Assembly: GCA_030141605.1 (NCBI GenBank)
Contig: JAQGDQ010000237.1
Span: 119,501-183,500 of the forward strand
DNA length: 64,000 bases
From: Tubiluchus corallicola
Lineage: Eukaryota > Priapulida > Priapulimorpha > Priapulimorphida > Tubiluchidae
Reading direction: 5' to 3'
In this document: positions 28,301 to 40,071 of the stretch, one piece after another
Numbering within the stretch: the stretch's first letter is position 1
Layout: the number at the start of each line of letters is the position of its first letter
The notes under the pieces: generated by a model
Seen by the model: only the letters and a program-made list of their open reading frames with translations
Databases searched by the model: none
What the model was told of the DNA's origin: nothing
Made by a program: the position numbers and the translations under genes

Positions 28301-31300
28301 CTGTAGTGAACTGACACAATACACAAAAAATTCAAACAACGGCAATGTTAAGAACACACGACAAGCACAAAATTGATGCAATGCAAGCAACGAATAAGAG
28401 AACAGATTGAAACAAAAATTTGCAATCATAACGCATTTGTAAACACTCACAGAATGAACAGGTGTACAATCAACATGCATTTCTCATGCAGTTACCACGG
28501 CAACTCAGCAGACTAATAGATAATGTTAATTTTAAGAGGATTCCTGAAGTTTAGTTAAGCACCAACCTGCTTTTGATGTTTCATTGTCTTTTGGTGTTTC
28601 CGCAGCTCCAGTATTAGTGGTTTCACCTGATCCTGTGGCTTCTCTGAAAAAGTTATAAAATTATATATTGCTATTTTACATGTTTGTTAATTCTGAAGTA
28701 CAAATTATTATTATTATTTCTGACACAGTATAGCAGCAAATAATGACCTACTTTAAACTACAAAGGTGCTGTTTTTGTAAATAACCAACCTAGCCAATTT
28801 TACACATACATTAAAAGATATTTTAGAACAAGTAACATTAATAACTGACAATAATTTACGCAGTCACTCTAAGGACATTGCAGATTCTTAGTAATACAAT
28901 AAACATCAACAAGTCTCTTGATTTACCCTGATTATGTTCACACTATACAAAACCATACTACAATAACCAGACCTGATAATGCAACACGGGATTTTAACGC
29001 TCTAATAATGTAACATATTTGAAATCACACACAAGTGCATAAGCATTTGAGTGTCAATTGTCTATCACAAATAAGTAGAAAATGGCTCTTGTATCAAGCT
29101 TCTGGCTTACAATCAATGGTGACATACAAAGGCAGAAAATTAATGAATTACAGGCTGATCTAATTGACCTAGCTGAGAAAGAAGTAATAGAGATAAACTG
29201 AATTGGCAATATAAATTGCAACTACTCTTACAAGACAATTTTTTATCTATCAGAGGTGTTTTCATGAAAATCTGGCGGGCTTTTAACAAAAATGTGCTTT
29301 CTTTGATAAGCTAAGTGCTGGGATTAGCGTTACTACCACTTCGAACAACATGACCAAGTAACATGACCCACATTTTCAGTGCAAAGTCAGGTAATCACCC
29401 AAGTGGGATAAAGTCAACAACTAAAACTTAGCCTATCCTTAAAGATATAGCAAGATTTTGCTTTGTAAAAAAACTTGTAATGTGGCTAGCAATCATTGGA
29501 AGTGCACATAAACATGACACGAACAGGGTAAAATTGTAGAATGTTTAAGAAAAGTAAATGTACCTGATTGTTAATAATTAAGAACCTGCTTCAAAATGTA
29601 ACGACTCAACATTATTAAGTACTTAATAAATGCACTATTACTCTAAAAGACGAGAAAATCCAGGACAATATGTGCTGTAAATATGGTAAAAATGAAGTTG
29701 GATAAAGGAATAGCAGCATAGTCACAACCACTGCTTAACAACAAAGTTCAGCATTTCTGGGCCTGGTTAGTAAATGGATGGATAGCAATCTGGAAAACTG
29801 CTTACGAGTGTTTCATTTGCCATGTTTAAAACTGAACTTACATGTTTTTATGGAACGTCATATTGTTAATTTAACGCAACAGAACACGGTCTATGCCCAT
29901 ATCATCAAAGAGTGTTTATATGACGTAGTGTATGTATGATGTTTATAAGAGTATCAAAGATATATATGACGTAGGCCTAAATAATGAGCAAAAGTAAATA
30001 ATCATATGTATATGTATATAAATAGTGTTGTAGTTTTTTTTCTGTTTAACTTAATTAACCAACTCAAAGGGTACAAATTAAAGTACAAATAAAGATAATA
30101 CATACATACTAATGCCCCCCGCTATTTTGCTAGTCAAACCAGAATGTATAACTATCAGAATGTCGTTATACGAATTATATTATACATAATATTGTCTTTC
30201 ATAATTAGAAAGGTTGCAGTCCTGCCACAATCCTAAAAAATGATAAGTTGAGTGCTGGGCACAAGTATGTCTAATTGTATAAAACATAATTTGGTAAAAC
30301 TTTTGTTTTATTTTACCAGGCAGAATAAAAAAGAATTACGTCAAGGAAAGCTACATCGAAAAATGAAAGAGTTGAAATGGAAACTAGAAAACAGTATAGA
30401 TTCAAAACACAGAAATTTGAGAAACGGTCTCATTTTGAAACTTCACTTAAAAGTGAAGTGGGCAGGTAAACTGTTACAGTCTCATATAATTTGCATTGTT
30501 ATTGTCTGACGTCTAGGTCACTGTGCCTAGAACAAAGGTGGAGGCAAATGTAACAGAAAACAGGTCGTGCGTTCACACTGCTGGCAACATTCAAATAGTA
30601 CTGTTACGCATAAAACCTACAGCACCTTACAATCGTGTTAATGGCATAAAGAATGGAAAAAATAACAGCAGACAATGTAAGAGGACTTAAAAAATATACG
30701 TGAACAAAAATGTGCAATCACTTTTCCACCTTCACCTAAGCAAGAAATGTATTAAATTAAGAAAGGGTTCACAAGTTAATTAATTTATTATATGTACCAA
30801 GCGTGTTATACGTTGAACTTCAAGCAATGCATGCTTATAAATAGAACAAGTAACTATGTACACATTGTAACTATAAACAACCAGTTGCCATGAGGTACTG
30901 TAAAAGTAGGCTAAGCTTATAAATACATATAATATATGTTATAAAGGCATATAATAATAAAGTTGTATTATGATAGAAGTACTAAGGCTGTTGTCATGGA
31001 ATGACACCATACTAATTTTTGCAGTGACTAAACTGATTGAATCTGTTTCTCTTTTTTGCATTCTCATGTGAATCTAATCTTCATTTTACTTTGTCATTTC
31101 TTCACTCTTTCTATCACCTTAGCATTTCATTCTCCTTGTTTATTTTATTTCACACATTCTACATTTTTTTCTTTCCATTTTGCCTTCTGCTTGGGCCTTT
31201 ACAAGTTTATCTTCTTGGCCCGTTTCAAAATATCTTTCAAAAGTTTGAATTCTCTCTTGTTCGTTGTAGGAAAAGTGTGTATTGTAATGTATGTAGCATT

Positions 31301-34300
31301 GTACATAATGTCAAGGGTTTTTGGAAAAATAAACTAAACCAAACTCATCTCAACACAACACAACTCAACTTAACTCAACTAAACTAAACTCATCTCAACT
31401 CAATTAAATTAAACCCCACCAAACCAAACTAAACTAAACTCAACACAACTAGACTAAACATATAACACAAGACCAGGCTATCAAGATATGCATTAGATTT
31501 CAGATTTTACTGCGAATTTGTGAGCCACAAAATTGTACTGAAATAAATAAATAAACTGTAGCCTTTAAAGCTACAGAGTAAGAAGTCAATCAACTTATCA
31601 AAACATGACTTGGTTGTACCAAACCACCTTCAGAACTGTTATGCACAAACAACGCATATAAATTCATTACAGAAACTAAATCGATCAGTAAGTTAAATTG
31701 TCCAATGCTGTGTTACCTTTCAACTAACACTACTACAACAATAATTTGTATATTAAATAGGATTACTGACACCAAGAATTAAGAATAAACAGCAAACTTT
31801 GGTAGAACAATGAACTTCTAATCGCATTTACTGTACAGGCTGACTGAAATAAATACATATTTTACTCAAATATTCATTTACAATTGCATTTTGAATTATT
31901 TTCCACAATTTAGCTTGCTTCACTTGAAAATCTAGTGTACTAGACATTTCCACGAACAGCCTGTAGCAGTGGCTACACACATAAAATATTAATTACACAC
32001 ATTTATGGATTTGAGAGCTATAAAGCTTTGAGCTATATACACCAAAGCTATTAGTCTAATAACCTTGAAAAAGTGGTTAAAGATATTATAGCCAGGCTAT
32101 CTGAATTCTCCAAGTTATGGCAGCGATCAGTATATTACTACAAATATATTCAAATGCATATCAGAATTTATATCTGTAGGTTTGTATAATGAAATTATGA
32201 ACAAGAGACGTCTACCCAGTGCGAAACAAACATACATGTACTATGTAATAGTACTAGTTATAAGTTTTATATATGAGTGCAATTGATTTAATGAGTTAAG
32301 CTCATTTTTCAGCCTTCTGTTACTGATGATTAAAATAATTTAAAAATGTTGGCTTGTGCTTAATTACGAACATACAAGAAAAAAGGTTTCGTACAAGAAT
32401 CGTAGGGCTGGCTGCTGAAAAGGCCAAATATCCCACACAATTCAATGCTCAGGCACTTTTGTCCAACATTTCTGACATTAAGCAACATACCGTACACGGT
32501 GTCAACAGTTTAATTTAACTAGACTTTAATGTGGCTTTTCCCAATTTCACCTTGAAATGATCACTATTTTTGTTTTAAAATGACGCTGAAGTGACGGAAC
32601 AATTCACATTGTCACAAGCTCTCACTTGACCACAAGACATGACAAAGTAACAAAAACATTTATTGTACATACTGAATGTTACTTTGGGCTCCCATTAAAA
32701 AAAATTTGTGAAACCACCTGACTCATTGACAAAACGTGCAATGAAGTAATCAAGGACTGGCAGATAAAAACTCAGTCCCGTGTGGGAAAACACAAACTTT
32801 CACAATTCACAGCTCACATGTTCAGGCTTTCAGGGTGTAATAAATGAACGCTTGTTGTTAATATAACAGAGCAGTTAGTTAGAATGCACCAACGATTGTT
32901 TTTATTTGTTAATATAATGGCTTAAGTGTTGCTGAATCTTAAAAATCGGGTACCCGACGAGTATAAGGAATAAGGAATAGTGGAATATTTTTATTTTGAC
33001 ACAAAAAGGAAAAGGCAAAAAGGAGATGACCATTCCAAAAAATCATCAAGCTGAGATGGTTTGAATGTATTAACGGGAGACCTTAGAGAGAAGCACATAA
33101 ATGAAAAGATGGCCAAAAACAGGAATGCATGGAGAAGACTTATTCACAACGGCGACCACGCATAGGGAAAAGCTGGGAAGCAGAAGAAGATTCCAATAAA
33201 TCATCAGTTCATCACTAGAAGCGACAGGAAGAGTTGTGCTAAAAACTGAATTATGCCACCGCAACACTGCTTGAAAGCTTTAACTTGGCTACATGTAAGT
33301 AAGTGGTTCGTCCTGAAGCCTGTCGTGTGGAGACCTGTAGCGATACACCGATGCATCGTGATATCTTTTGTGACGATACGTGGTAACGTCAAAGTGAACA
33401 AGTACTGCGCTAATCTGAATCATTGATATTTAGCACAAGCTTGACCGCCCACTGATAAAAACTGTAAGAAATAATTCAAGCTACAGCTGTGGAATGTACT
33501 GCAGTTTAACTCCACAGAGTTTAACTCCATGGTTACAATCATTGCATAGAATTAGCAGAGGAGGGGCTTGGCCTTGACACAGGCATCTGTTGCTAGCAGC
33601 CAGCCAAAGGGAAGCTGTTGAAAGCACAATGTGTTTGTAATATATGTAGTAGCAAATAACATTTTTGTTTGTAAGTTTCTGAAATGGCTTTCAGCAAATG
33701 TGGGCTATAAAATGCACCAGCATATTTTAAATCAAATGCATTGAACTGTTTTGCACTTCTGGTGGCTTACAATGCAAACAATACAACAGAGTAAACAGAA
33801 ACCAAACAATTATTTTAGCACTTAGCAATCTTACGACAGTTTGATAAATCTAAAATATATATATATCTGCAACAGCAAATATAGTCAAGTGTGCAGATGG
33901 CACCTGTTCTTCAATTTGCAAAGCGTAAATTTGCAGAGACATGCCCGTCTGTGATTAAACAAAAATGTTTTCTGGCACAGTTCAAGTCTGACTTTGGACT
34001 GAGATTGGGTGAGAGTTCCAGTTACCTAGATGCCCATTACAACCTTAGCCATGTTGACATCACGAATACATCTTGTAACTGGAATGGTAGCTGATTAATA
34101 AGTGTATTAAGTGACCTTAAGAGATTAACTGTTTAAATTTACTTACTTCTCATCATTTTCAGGAAACACATGTGAAGTCCACTTTTCCTTTGATCTAGCA
34201 TTTGTGCCTCGACAAGAATGATCCGCTGGTCCTTCATCGCTAAATATGTTAGATTTCTGATAGTCTGTCTTCTTCCTAATTACCGGTTCAGCATCACCAC

Positions 34301-34490
34301 TAAATATATTACTAGATCCTCCTCCAGGAGGCTTCAAAACCCTAAAAATAGAAAATAGTTCAATTAATTGGCTAGAGGAAAGTTGCTACAGCCACTACTC
34401 CTATATTTTGTGCTTCGATTGTATCGTGTTCACAAACCTTGATGTGGTACGATCAACATCATAACCAATGCTACAACCCGTCGATGTCAT
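25371..34490 (-). CDS. JPT: Jupiter microtubule-associated homologue (JPT/HN1 family), five exons
   Basis: Exons on the minus strand: 34490-34438, 34341-34147, 28643-28567, 27928-27800 and 25486-25371. The introns are GT-AG with phases 2, 2, 1, 1, and the exons join into exactly 189 codons plus stop. The protein starts MTSTGCSIGYDVDRTTSR and continues VLKPPGGGSSNIF, matching the JPT1/JPT2 signature (SSRVLRPPGGGSN-type). A second SNIF box follows (QKSNIFSDEGP). Then come an acidic/Ser-rich middle and a conserved KDRMRGGVYNPITGDAYK block, and it ends with a PPGG box, RITAPPGGRSSG. Drosophila Jupiter binds microtubules; vertebrate JPT2 has been reported as an NAADP-binding protein. These proteins are small and mostly disordered, so function here is by family only. 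Intron 2 (5.5 kb) holds LINE tails. The JPT1 versus JPT2 relationship is unresolved. A repeat-expanded paralogue lies just upstream on the same strand. Confidence 0.92.
25664..26163. mobile_element. Tc1/mariner-pogo-like MITE (Tigger-type ends) in JPT intron 4
   Basis: Starts CAGTAAGTCCCTGCTTAAC and ends GTTAAGCGAGGACTTACTG, flanked by TA on both sides. These are the ends and target site of pogo/Tigger-type elements. It is 500 bp with no transposase frame. The internal TTAAGC and GGTCATTAA motifs near both ends are also mirrored. Confidence 0.75.
26516..27330. other. Possible decayed hAT-like fragments in JPT intron 4
   Basis: CAGTGGCGGGAGG at 26516 opens a GC-rich stretch with a 16-bp direct repeat (GGGGCGACTGGGCCGC, twice). 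ATTTACCAACAGTG near 27270 resembles the tandem motif at 22638. Ends were not defined. Confidence 0.3.
27997..28303. mobile_element. Second pogo/Tigger-like MITE in JPT intron 3
   Basis: Starts CAGGTAGTCGTCAACTTACG and ends CGTAAGATAACGGCTACCTG, flanked by TA. It has the same general end type as the element at 25664 but different sequence, so it is another subfamily. 307 bp, non-coding. Confidence 0.7.
31020..31480 (+). mobile_element. LINE 3' tail with decayed AACTA/AACTC repeats in JPT intron 2
   Basis: T/C-rich 3' UTR-like sequence ends in AAAAATAAACTAAACC at about 31325-31340, followed by about 130 bp of AACTAAACT, AACTCA and AACACAACT variants. The arrangement matches the tail at 4.75-4.79 kb, suggesting the same LINE family. 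It is 5'-truncated; no reverse-transcriptase motif was seen. Confidence 0.5.
33063..33166 (+). pseudogene. Fragment of a LINE reverse-transcriptase ORF tail
   Basis: In-frame from GAT at 33063: a short peptide containing GDLREKHINEKMAKNRNAW, then RRLIHNGD and a stop. This fits the common end of LINE ORF2 proteins (D-L...A.+R..WR+LI...D). A stop sits directly upstream in frame, so it is a dead fragment. Confidence 0.5.
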
Positions 34491-34635
34491 TTTGGAAAAC
34501 ACTCTTTAGTTTTAACTGTTGTCGTTACTACTTTTAAACGTTGAAAGCTAACTGACGCTTACAACTGAATTATTGAAGCGGCACTGGCGGGAATAGCGCA
34601 ATAGAGTAAATCGTAAGAGTAATCGATCGTACGTC

Positions 34636-34958
34636 ATACCACTATCAAGGACCCAAAAACGAACTTTCGTAGCACTCGCGGAGAACTTGCAAGGGGAGTT
34701 ATTAGTTAGCAAGTTAGTAACATTCAAATTTACCAAGGTTTTAAATTAGATTGTCTTTAAAGGCCTAATAACTAATAAGTGTTTTAAAGTTTTAGAATAC
34801 CACTGTCGAGGATTCAAACACGAAGTCCGGAGCACTCACACTCACAGACAACTTGCAAGGGGAGCTATTAGTTAGTAACTTAGTAACATTCAAATTTGGC
34901 AAGCTTTTAAATTAGATTATCTTTAAAGGCATAATAAGTGTTTATTAATTTTAGGATG
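34636..34958. repeat. 161-bp tandem duplication upstream of the JPT start
   Basis: Two imperfect copies, offset 161 bp. Landmarks in both are AACTTGCAAGGGGAG, TTAGTAACATTCAAATTT, TTTTAAATTAGATT and TCTTTAAAGGC. They begin about 150 bases upstream of the JPT ATG (34490), in the likely promoter, between the two JPT genes. Confidence 0.85.
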
Positions 34959-35392
34959 ATGAATTGCTATTTTATTATATTTTATTAGTGCATGGAAAGG
35001 CATATACAAGTGAGAAAAAGAGAAAAGGAAACTTATGAGAGACAGAGTAAAGAAAAAAGACTGGCAGTTGTTGTTAGGACACAATTTGTGCAAGTCGTTC
35101 AAAAAATGATTTTGTAATTTTATAGTTAAAAAAAGAAATGCTGTTGTATCTAATATATATTGCCCTGGTGATTTTATGTAAGAGCAAGTTAGCGACCATG
35201 TGACAAATGGACAGATGCGTTAAAAGTGTAAACATGTTATATTTACATATTATAATAATGATTTTACAAAATTGTGGTTTTGCGTGTGGTTCAGCAAGTT
35301 TCAGTATGTCATTATACAGTACATTACACAAGCCATGTTATTTATGCGCAAACATTGAGATTCGATTTTGCCATGATCTATTCGAAACTTCT

Positions 35393-35473
35393 CTATTCCT
35401 GTGCAAGTTTTCTTTCAATACTGGTATAACCACCAGGCGGAGCAAGAACCTTGATGCTAGTGGATACACCTGA
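35393..35473 (-). pseudogene. Orphan JPT-type PPGG repeat unit beyond the paralogue's stop
   Basis: Minus-strand frame 35473-35393 reads a recognisable repeat unit (TSIKVLAPPGGYTSIERKLA, a few more residues, then TAG). It lies about 25-100 bases after the present stop at 35496 and in a different frame. It appears to be the former end of the repeat array, now in the 3' UTR. Confidence 0.65.
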
Positions 35474-35495
35474 CTGATGTTGAGCGAGTTATTCT

Positions 35496-36134
35496 TCAGT
35501 GCTGGTAACTATCTGGGGGAGCAAGGATTTTTGTGCTTGTGGACTGAGCAGGAATCTCGGTGTTTGTGCCCACATGTGGTGGTTCATGATGAGAAAGCTC
35601 TCTTTCAGCGCTGGTGTAACCACCGGTGGGCATCTGAACCTTCGTACTTGTAGGCATGGGTGATGGTTCAGGTTGAATAAGTTCTTTTCCGGCACTAGTG
35701 TAACCACCTGGCGGAGCCAGAATCCTTTTGCCTGTATGCATAGGTGGTGATCCAGGTCCAATAAATTGTTTTTCAGCAGTGGTATATCCACCTGGTGGAG
35801 CTAGAATCTTGGTGCTTGTATGCAAGGGTGGTGGTCCAGGTGCAATAAATTGTTTATCGGCAGTGGTATAGCCACCTGGTGGAGCCAGAATCTTTGTTCT
35901 TGTAGGCATAGGTGGTGGTCCAGGTCCAATAAATTGTTTATCGGCAGTGGTATAGCCACCTGGTGGAGCTAGGATCTTGGTAGTTGTAGGCACTTGTGGT
36001 GATTCTGGTTGAAAAAATTCTCTTTCAGCACTAGTATAACCACCCGGAGGAGCCAAAATCTTGGTGCTTGTGGGTGTTCCAGATTGAACAAGTTGTTTTT
36101 CAGCATTGCCATAACCGCCAGGAGGAGCAACCAT
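35496..36134 (-). repeat. 84-bp coding tandem repeat (28-residue PPGG units) in the JPT paralogue
   Basis: Units begin at APPGGY, in this order: GNAEKQL, TSAEREFF, TTADKQFIG, TTADKQFIA, TTAEKQFIG, TSAGKELI, a diverged MPTGGYTSAEREL, and a final APPDSYQH. Spacers are rich in Pro, Thr and Ser and end TSTKI or TRTKI. The central units are the most alike, as expected of recent unequal exchange; the outer units are diverged. Confidence 0.9.
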
Positions 36135-38537
36135 GTTCTCACGTGGTCGTTCAAGTGCAGTACATTCTTTTTCATCACTAATGCAAGCACGTGGGCAACG
36201 AAAATCCTTGGCACTGACAGTCTCATATATTACTTTACTGTCCTCGCTTTCGTAGTCTTTCCCTGTAATGGGATTGTATGGCGCTCCTACAAAATAACAT
36301 ATGTTAAATTTATACCTGAAATTAATATAATTTATGACATACTATACATGCATCCTAAAAATGTCAGAAATATGAAACGCACTTAATTTATAAGGATTTA
36401 CACGGACTAGATACCCCATATTGTTTTCAATGGCGTTTGCAAGCAAGCTCCTCTAGCATGTTTTCTTATTTTAGTTTGTACAAAACATAATGTTTGTGGT
36501 TAACATGTCATTTACATATCATAGTAACATTCTTTGTATCTTGTACATTGTCTCATTTTTGTATTTTGCACAAGTCAAATGTTTGTCGCTACAATGAGCA
36601 ACATAAAAATATTTCCTTGGCCTATCCTTCAGTGTAATTAAACACAAATACAAAACAGATGATGTTTGTCACCTCTCATCATGCGCTCCTTGTTTATAGC
36701 AGCATGTTTACCAGTCGTAAGTACATCACGTTCAGTGCTCCTCGATTCAGAGGTAGATGAGTGGCATTCACATCTGCATTCTGCAAGGCACACACGTATA
36801 ATGAAATGGAAAAAGGGAAGTTGCAAATTAGGTTTGGACTAATTAATTAATGATTGCTGTTTTCTTATCTGGCGTCGTCGTTGCTAGCGTCTTTAAATGA
36901 CTACTACTACTACGTCGCGCATACTACTGCTGTAATCTACAAATGCACATAATTATAGACAATTATAATGTATTTCTTTGGGGCTATATTGACAGTAAAA
37001 GTAATAAGGCCATGGTTATCTTATGTTGATACTGCTTATTTTCTCATTGGCTCAGTCCATGACAAACCCATTTGCATACTGGCATATACAAGTCTGCTGA
37101 AATGTAATTGCTTTGTCGGTTCAGTAGATAAACGGATATCCAGTAGTGTACTCACAAAGCCATCGCTAAGTTAACGACGTCATTATTACATTCACTTAAC
37201 CATTAATAACGGCGTCTTTTATTACTGATGGCTTTGTGAAACTCTGCCCAGGTTTTCAATACACATTTATTTGATCAATCTAGAATTTAACCAATAGTCC
37301 AATATCACTCAGACATCTAAAGTGGTGGGAATAAACCTACCGAAGAAGTTATCAACTAGGCCTAGCTCCGTTGTAATATTCTCAAGTTTATTTATATGCA
37401 TGCTGATGTTAAATTTTTCCTTTTTTCATATAGAGTATTTAGTCTTCTGGAAACGTTTCCTTACTGGCTGAATTCCGTCCTTTTGATCTCAGAAACCAGG
37501 GTAAACTCGGTCCAAAGAATATGGCCCAAGGAGCTCGCTGATCAATCAAGGGTAGATGTTTTTATGACCCAGACCTTGAGTTTGACTATCAAAACTCAGA
37601 GAGCCAATCAAAACCGATCATCATTTGACGTGAAGGGAAGCTATTTGATTTCAGGGTGATGGAGAATTTTATTGAATGCTCGCCAGTCACCGCTTTGGTA
37701 GAAACTGTGGTAAGTGACGTCAGATTTTATGGTTCGTTTTGAGCACTGATGTCATTCATCAGTTTTGTGCAACTTCTATTGTGCTCACATGATGCAGTAG
37801 TTATTTGGAGAAGGCACGAGACTGACTTCTTGAGTTGGGGAAAAATGGCAGGAATGTTGGGGAACTTGAACGTGACGCTCTACACTACAGCATTGTGCAC
37901 GTAGTGAAGAATAATGGTAAACTCATTGTTGAGTGGACTATTATTATTATTCACTAGGTTCATTAAATTTATCATCGTTTACTAAAAGAAGCAAACAAAT
38001 GTCGTACCTCTTTTTGAGATTGGGGCTTTTGCTGATTTTTGTGTTTTTCTGGATTCTTCTCTGCAACAAACATAATTTTATCATCACTATCAATATCATC
38101 ACAAAAACATCACTGTTGCACTCATTGTAGTCATCCTCATCATTTTCACTGTCGTTGTCGCCGTCGTCATCATCATAATCGTCGTCGTTATCGTCTCATC
38201 ATCATCATGTCCATCGTGAATGAATGCGTTTGTAACTGTACGTCAATCGTATTCGTAAAGAATCAAGTAAAGTTCCAAAAAGTAGACGCACAATACCGAG
38301 TACACAAATTACAGTGTTTTTGGCTTAGTAAGTAACCAAATAAGTTTGGCAAGTAAATGTGAAATTTGTTAATTTACAATTGTGCAGTTTGTGTTGGTAA
38401 CAATTAATTTCACTTTTTCTTATCTAAAAAACAAACTTTATCATTGTAAATCAAAGGGGTAACGAAGCACCACATACGTCGCAACAGGAGCGCCAAGTAT
38501 ATCTGTTGTTTCTTCATCACGTGGCGGTCCCCAAGTT
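35496..38537 (-). CDS. JPT paralogue with an expanded PPGG repeat array (5' exon not located)
   Basis: Minus-strand exons: 38537-38478, 38060-38008, 36780-36673 and 36286-35496. The phases are 2 at the first acceptor, then 2, 1, 1, as in the neighbouring JPT gene, and the joined frame stays open for 336 codons to the stop at 35496. Homology is clear exon by exon. TWGPPRDEETTDILG replaces VLKPPGGGSSNIFSG; NKERMMRG replaces YKDRMRG at the same splice junction; GAPYNPITGKDYE replaces GVYNPITGDAYK. A Cys-rich patch (ECRCECH) is new. The last exon continues into eight repeats of about 28 residues around LAPPGGYTTAEKQFI, where the JPT gene has one terminal PPGG box. An ATG exon ending in phase 2 is expected above 38537 but was not found, perhaps beyond the microsatellite. 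Function unknown; the repeats suggest multivalent binding of whatever the PPGG box binds. Confidence 0.78.
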
Positions 38538-38608
38538 CTGTAAGTAAAAAAAACTTTTAGTATGTGAAAAGTAAACGAATTAAACAATAGTTATGATAAT
38601 TAGAGAAT

Positions 38609-38646
38609 TATTATTATTATTATTATTATTGTTGTTATTGTTATTG

Positions 38647-38680
<34 letters not shown>

Positions 38681-39041
38681 CATTATCATTATCATTATCA
38701 TTATCATTATCATTATCATTATCATTATCATTATCATTATCATTATCATTATCATTATCATTATCATTATCATTATCATTATAATTATCATTATCATTAT
38801 CATTATCATTATCATTATAATTATCATTATCATTATCATTATCATTATCATTATCATTATCATTATCATTATCATTATCATTATCATTATCATTATCATT
38901 ATCATTATCATTATCATTATCATTATCATTATCATTATCATTATCATTATCATTATCATTATCATTATCATTATCATTATCATTATCATTATCATTATCA
39001 TTATCATTATCATTATCATTATCATTATCATTATCATTATC

Positions 39042-39116
<75 letters not shown>

Positions 39117-39232
39117 GATATATGATTCAGAGAAGGAAGAAACGTCTTGTAGTTACTGTCATTATCATTATCATTATCATTATCATTATCATTATCATTA
39201 TCATTATCATTATCATTATCATTATCATTATC

Positions 39233-39270
<38 letters not shown>

Positions 39271-39282
39271 CATTATTATTAC

Positions 39283-39331
<49 letters not shown>

Positions 39332-39371
39332 GATATATGATTCAGAGAAGGAAGAAACGTCTTGTAGTTAC
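38609..39371. repeat. Compound TTATCA/TTA microsatellite with a duplicated 40-bp block
   Basis: (TTA)n and (TTG)n lead into about 70 units of TTATCA (38655-39068), then (TTA)n, then a 40-bp unique block starting GATATATGATTCAGAGAAGG (39117-39156). A shorter TTATCA array and (TTA)n follow, then the same 40-bp block again, identical (39332-39371). The offset is 215 bp. A related TTATCA array is at 63430. Confidence 0.95.
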
Positions 39372-39461
39372 AAAATTTTAGCAAGTCAACGAGCTAAAAA
39401 GCAATAAAATTCTTTCACTTTGCATAACCCGAACAACGTTTATACATTATCTGTAGCATTT

Positions 39462-40071
39462 GCACAAGTAAACCCTCCACTTACATAAAGCTTAAAAAAT
39501 TCGTTTCGAAATTTTATACCACTTACATACTACATTTTGGTATGCACGGCTTGCATCGGCTGTAACGCTGTATAAAACGTGTATATTTAAACTCCCGCGA
39601 TGACCGTTAGGGGCAGCCATTTTAATGGTAGGTCGTTTGAAACAAGTTTTGATAACTTTGCGTGAAGTTTGGAAAAACAATCAGAGAGATTAAAAATACG
39701 TTTTTGCTTAGTGAGTGGCGCACCCTGGAGGGTGAGCCAGCGACATTTTACCAACTGGTACAAACATTTTGAATTATTAGTCTAGTTACATAAGTCTTTC
39801 CAGCAGGTAAGTGAAATGCTAAGTAATATAGATTTGCACGGAAAGTTTTTTGGGACATAATTTAACATTGCTGTTTCTTCTGCTGATTTACGTGTTTTAG
39901 TGACGTCATGTAATGGCGCCGTCGGAACAGAATTGCGGGAGATTTAAAATGAAAACAAACGAAAATTCCTTTCAACGCGAATGCGATATGTGCTTAAAAT
40001 TTGCTGTAAAGTAGTATAATTTTTTAAGGCGATTTTTCTCAAACCTACTTCAGGTGCCCCTTTTCTTGTCC
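39462..40071 (+). repeat. Dispersed repeat family C, copy 1
   Basis: Matches 45851-46519 in the opposite orientation. Landmarks in both: AACCCTCCACTTACATAAAG, AACGGTCATCGC (inverted), GGTGCGCCACTC-type sequence, AAAACGCATTTTTAATCT (inverted) and AAACCTACTTCAGGT. There is no protein-coding content and no clear inverted termini. Class unknown. Confidence 0.8.

Noticed and set aside
33891-34094. 67-residue plus-strand frame in JPT intron 2
   Set aside because: Composition is protein-like, but there are no supporting splice sites, family match or conserved context.
38600-39384. Long open frames of alternating Met-Ile, Ser-Leu or His-Tyr
   Set aside because: They are translations of the TTATCA/TTA microsatellite in several frames and have no coding meaning.
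39492-39680. Minus-strand frame with an ATGGCTGCC start
   Set aside because: It lies inside dispersed repeat family C and the counterpart copy at 46.4 kb is not open.
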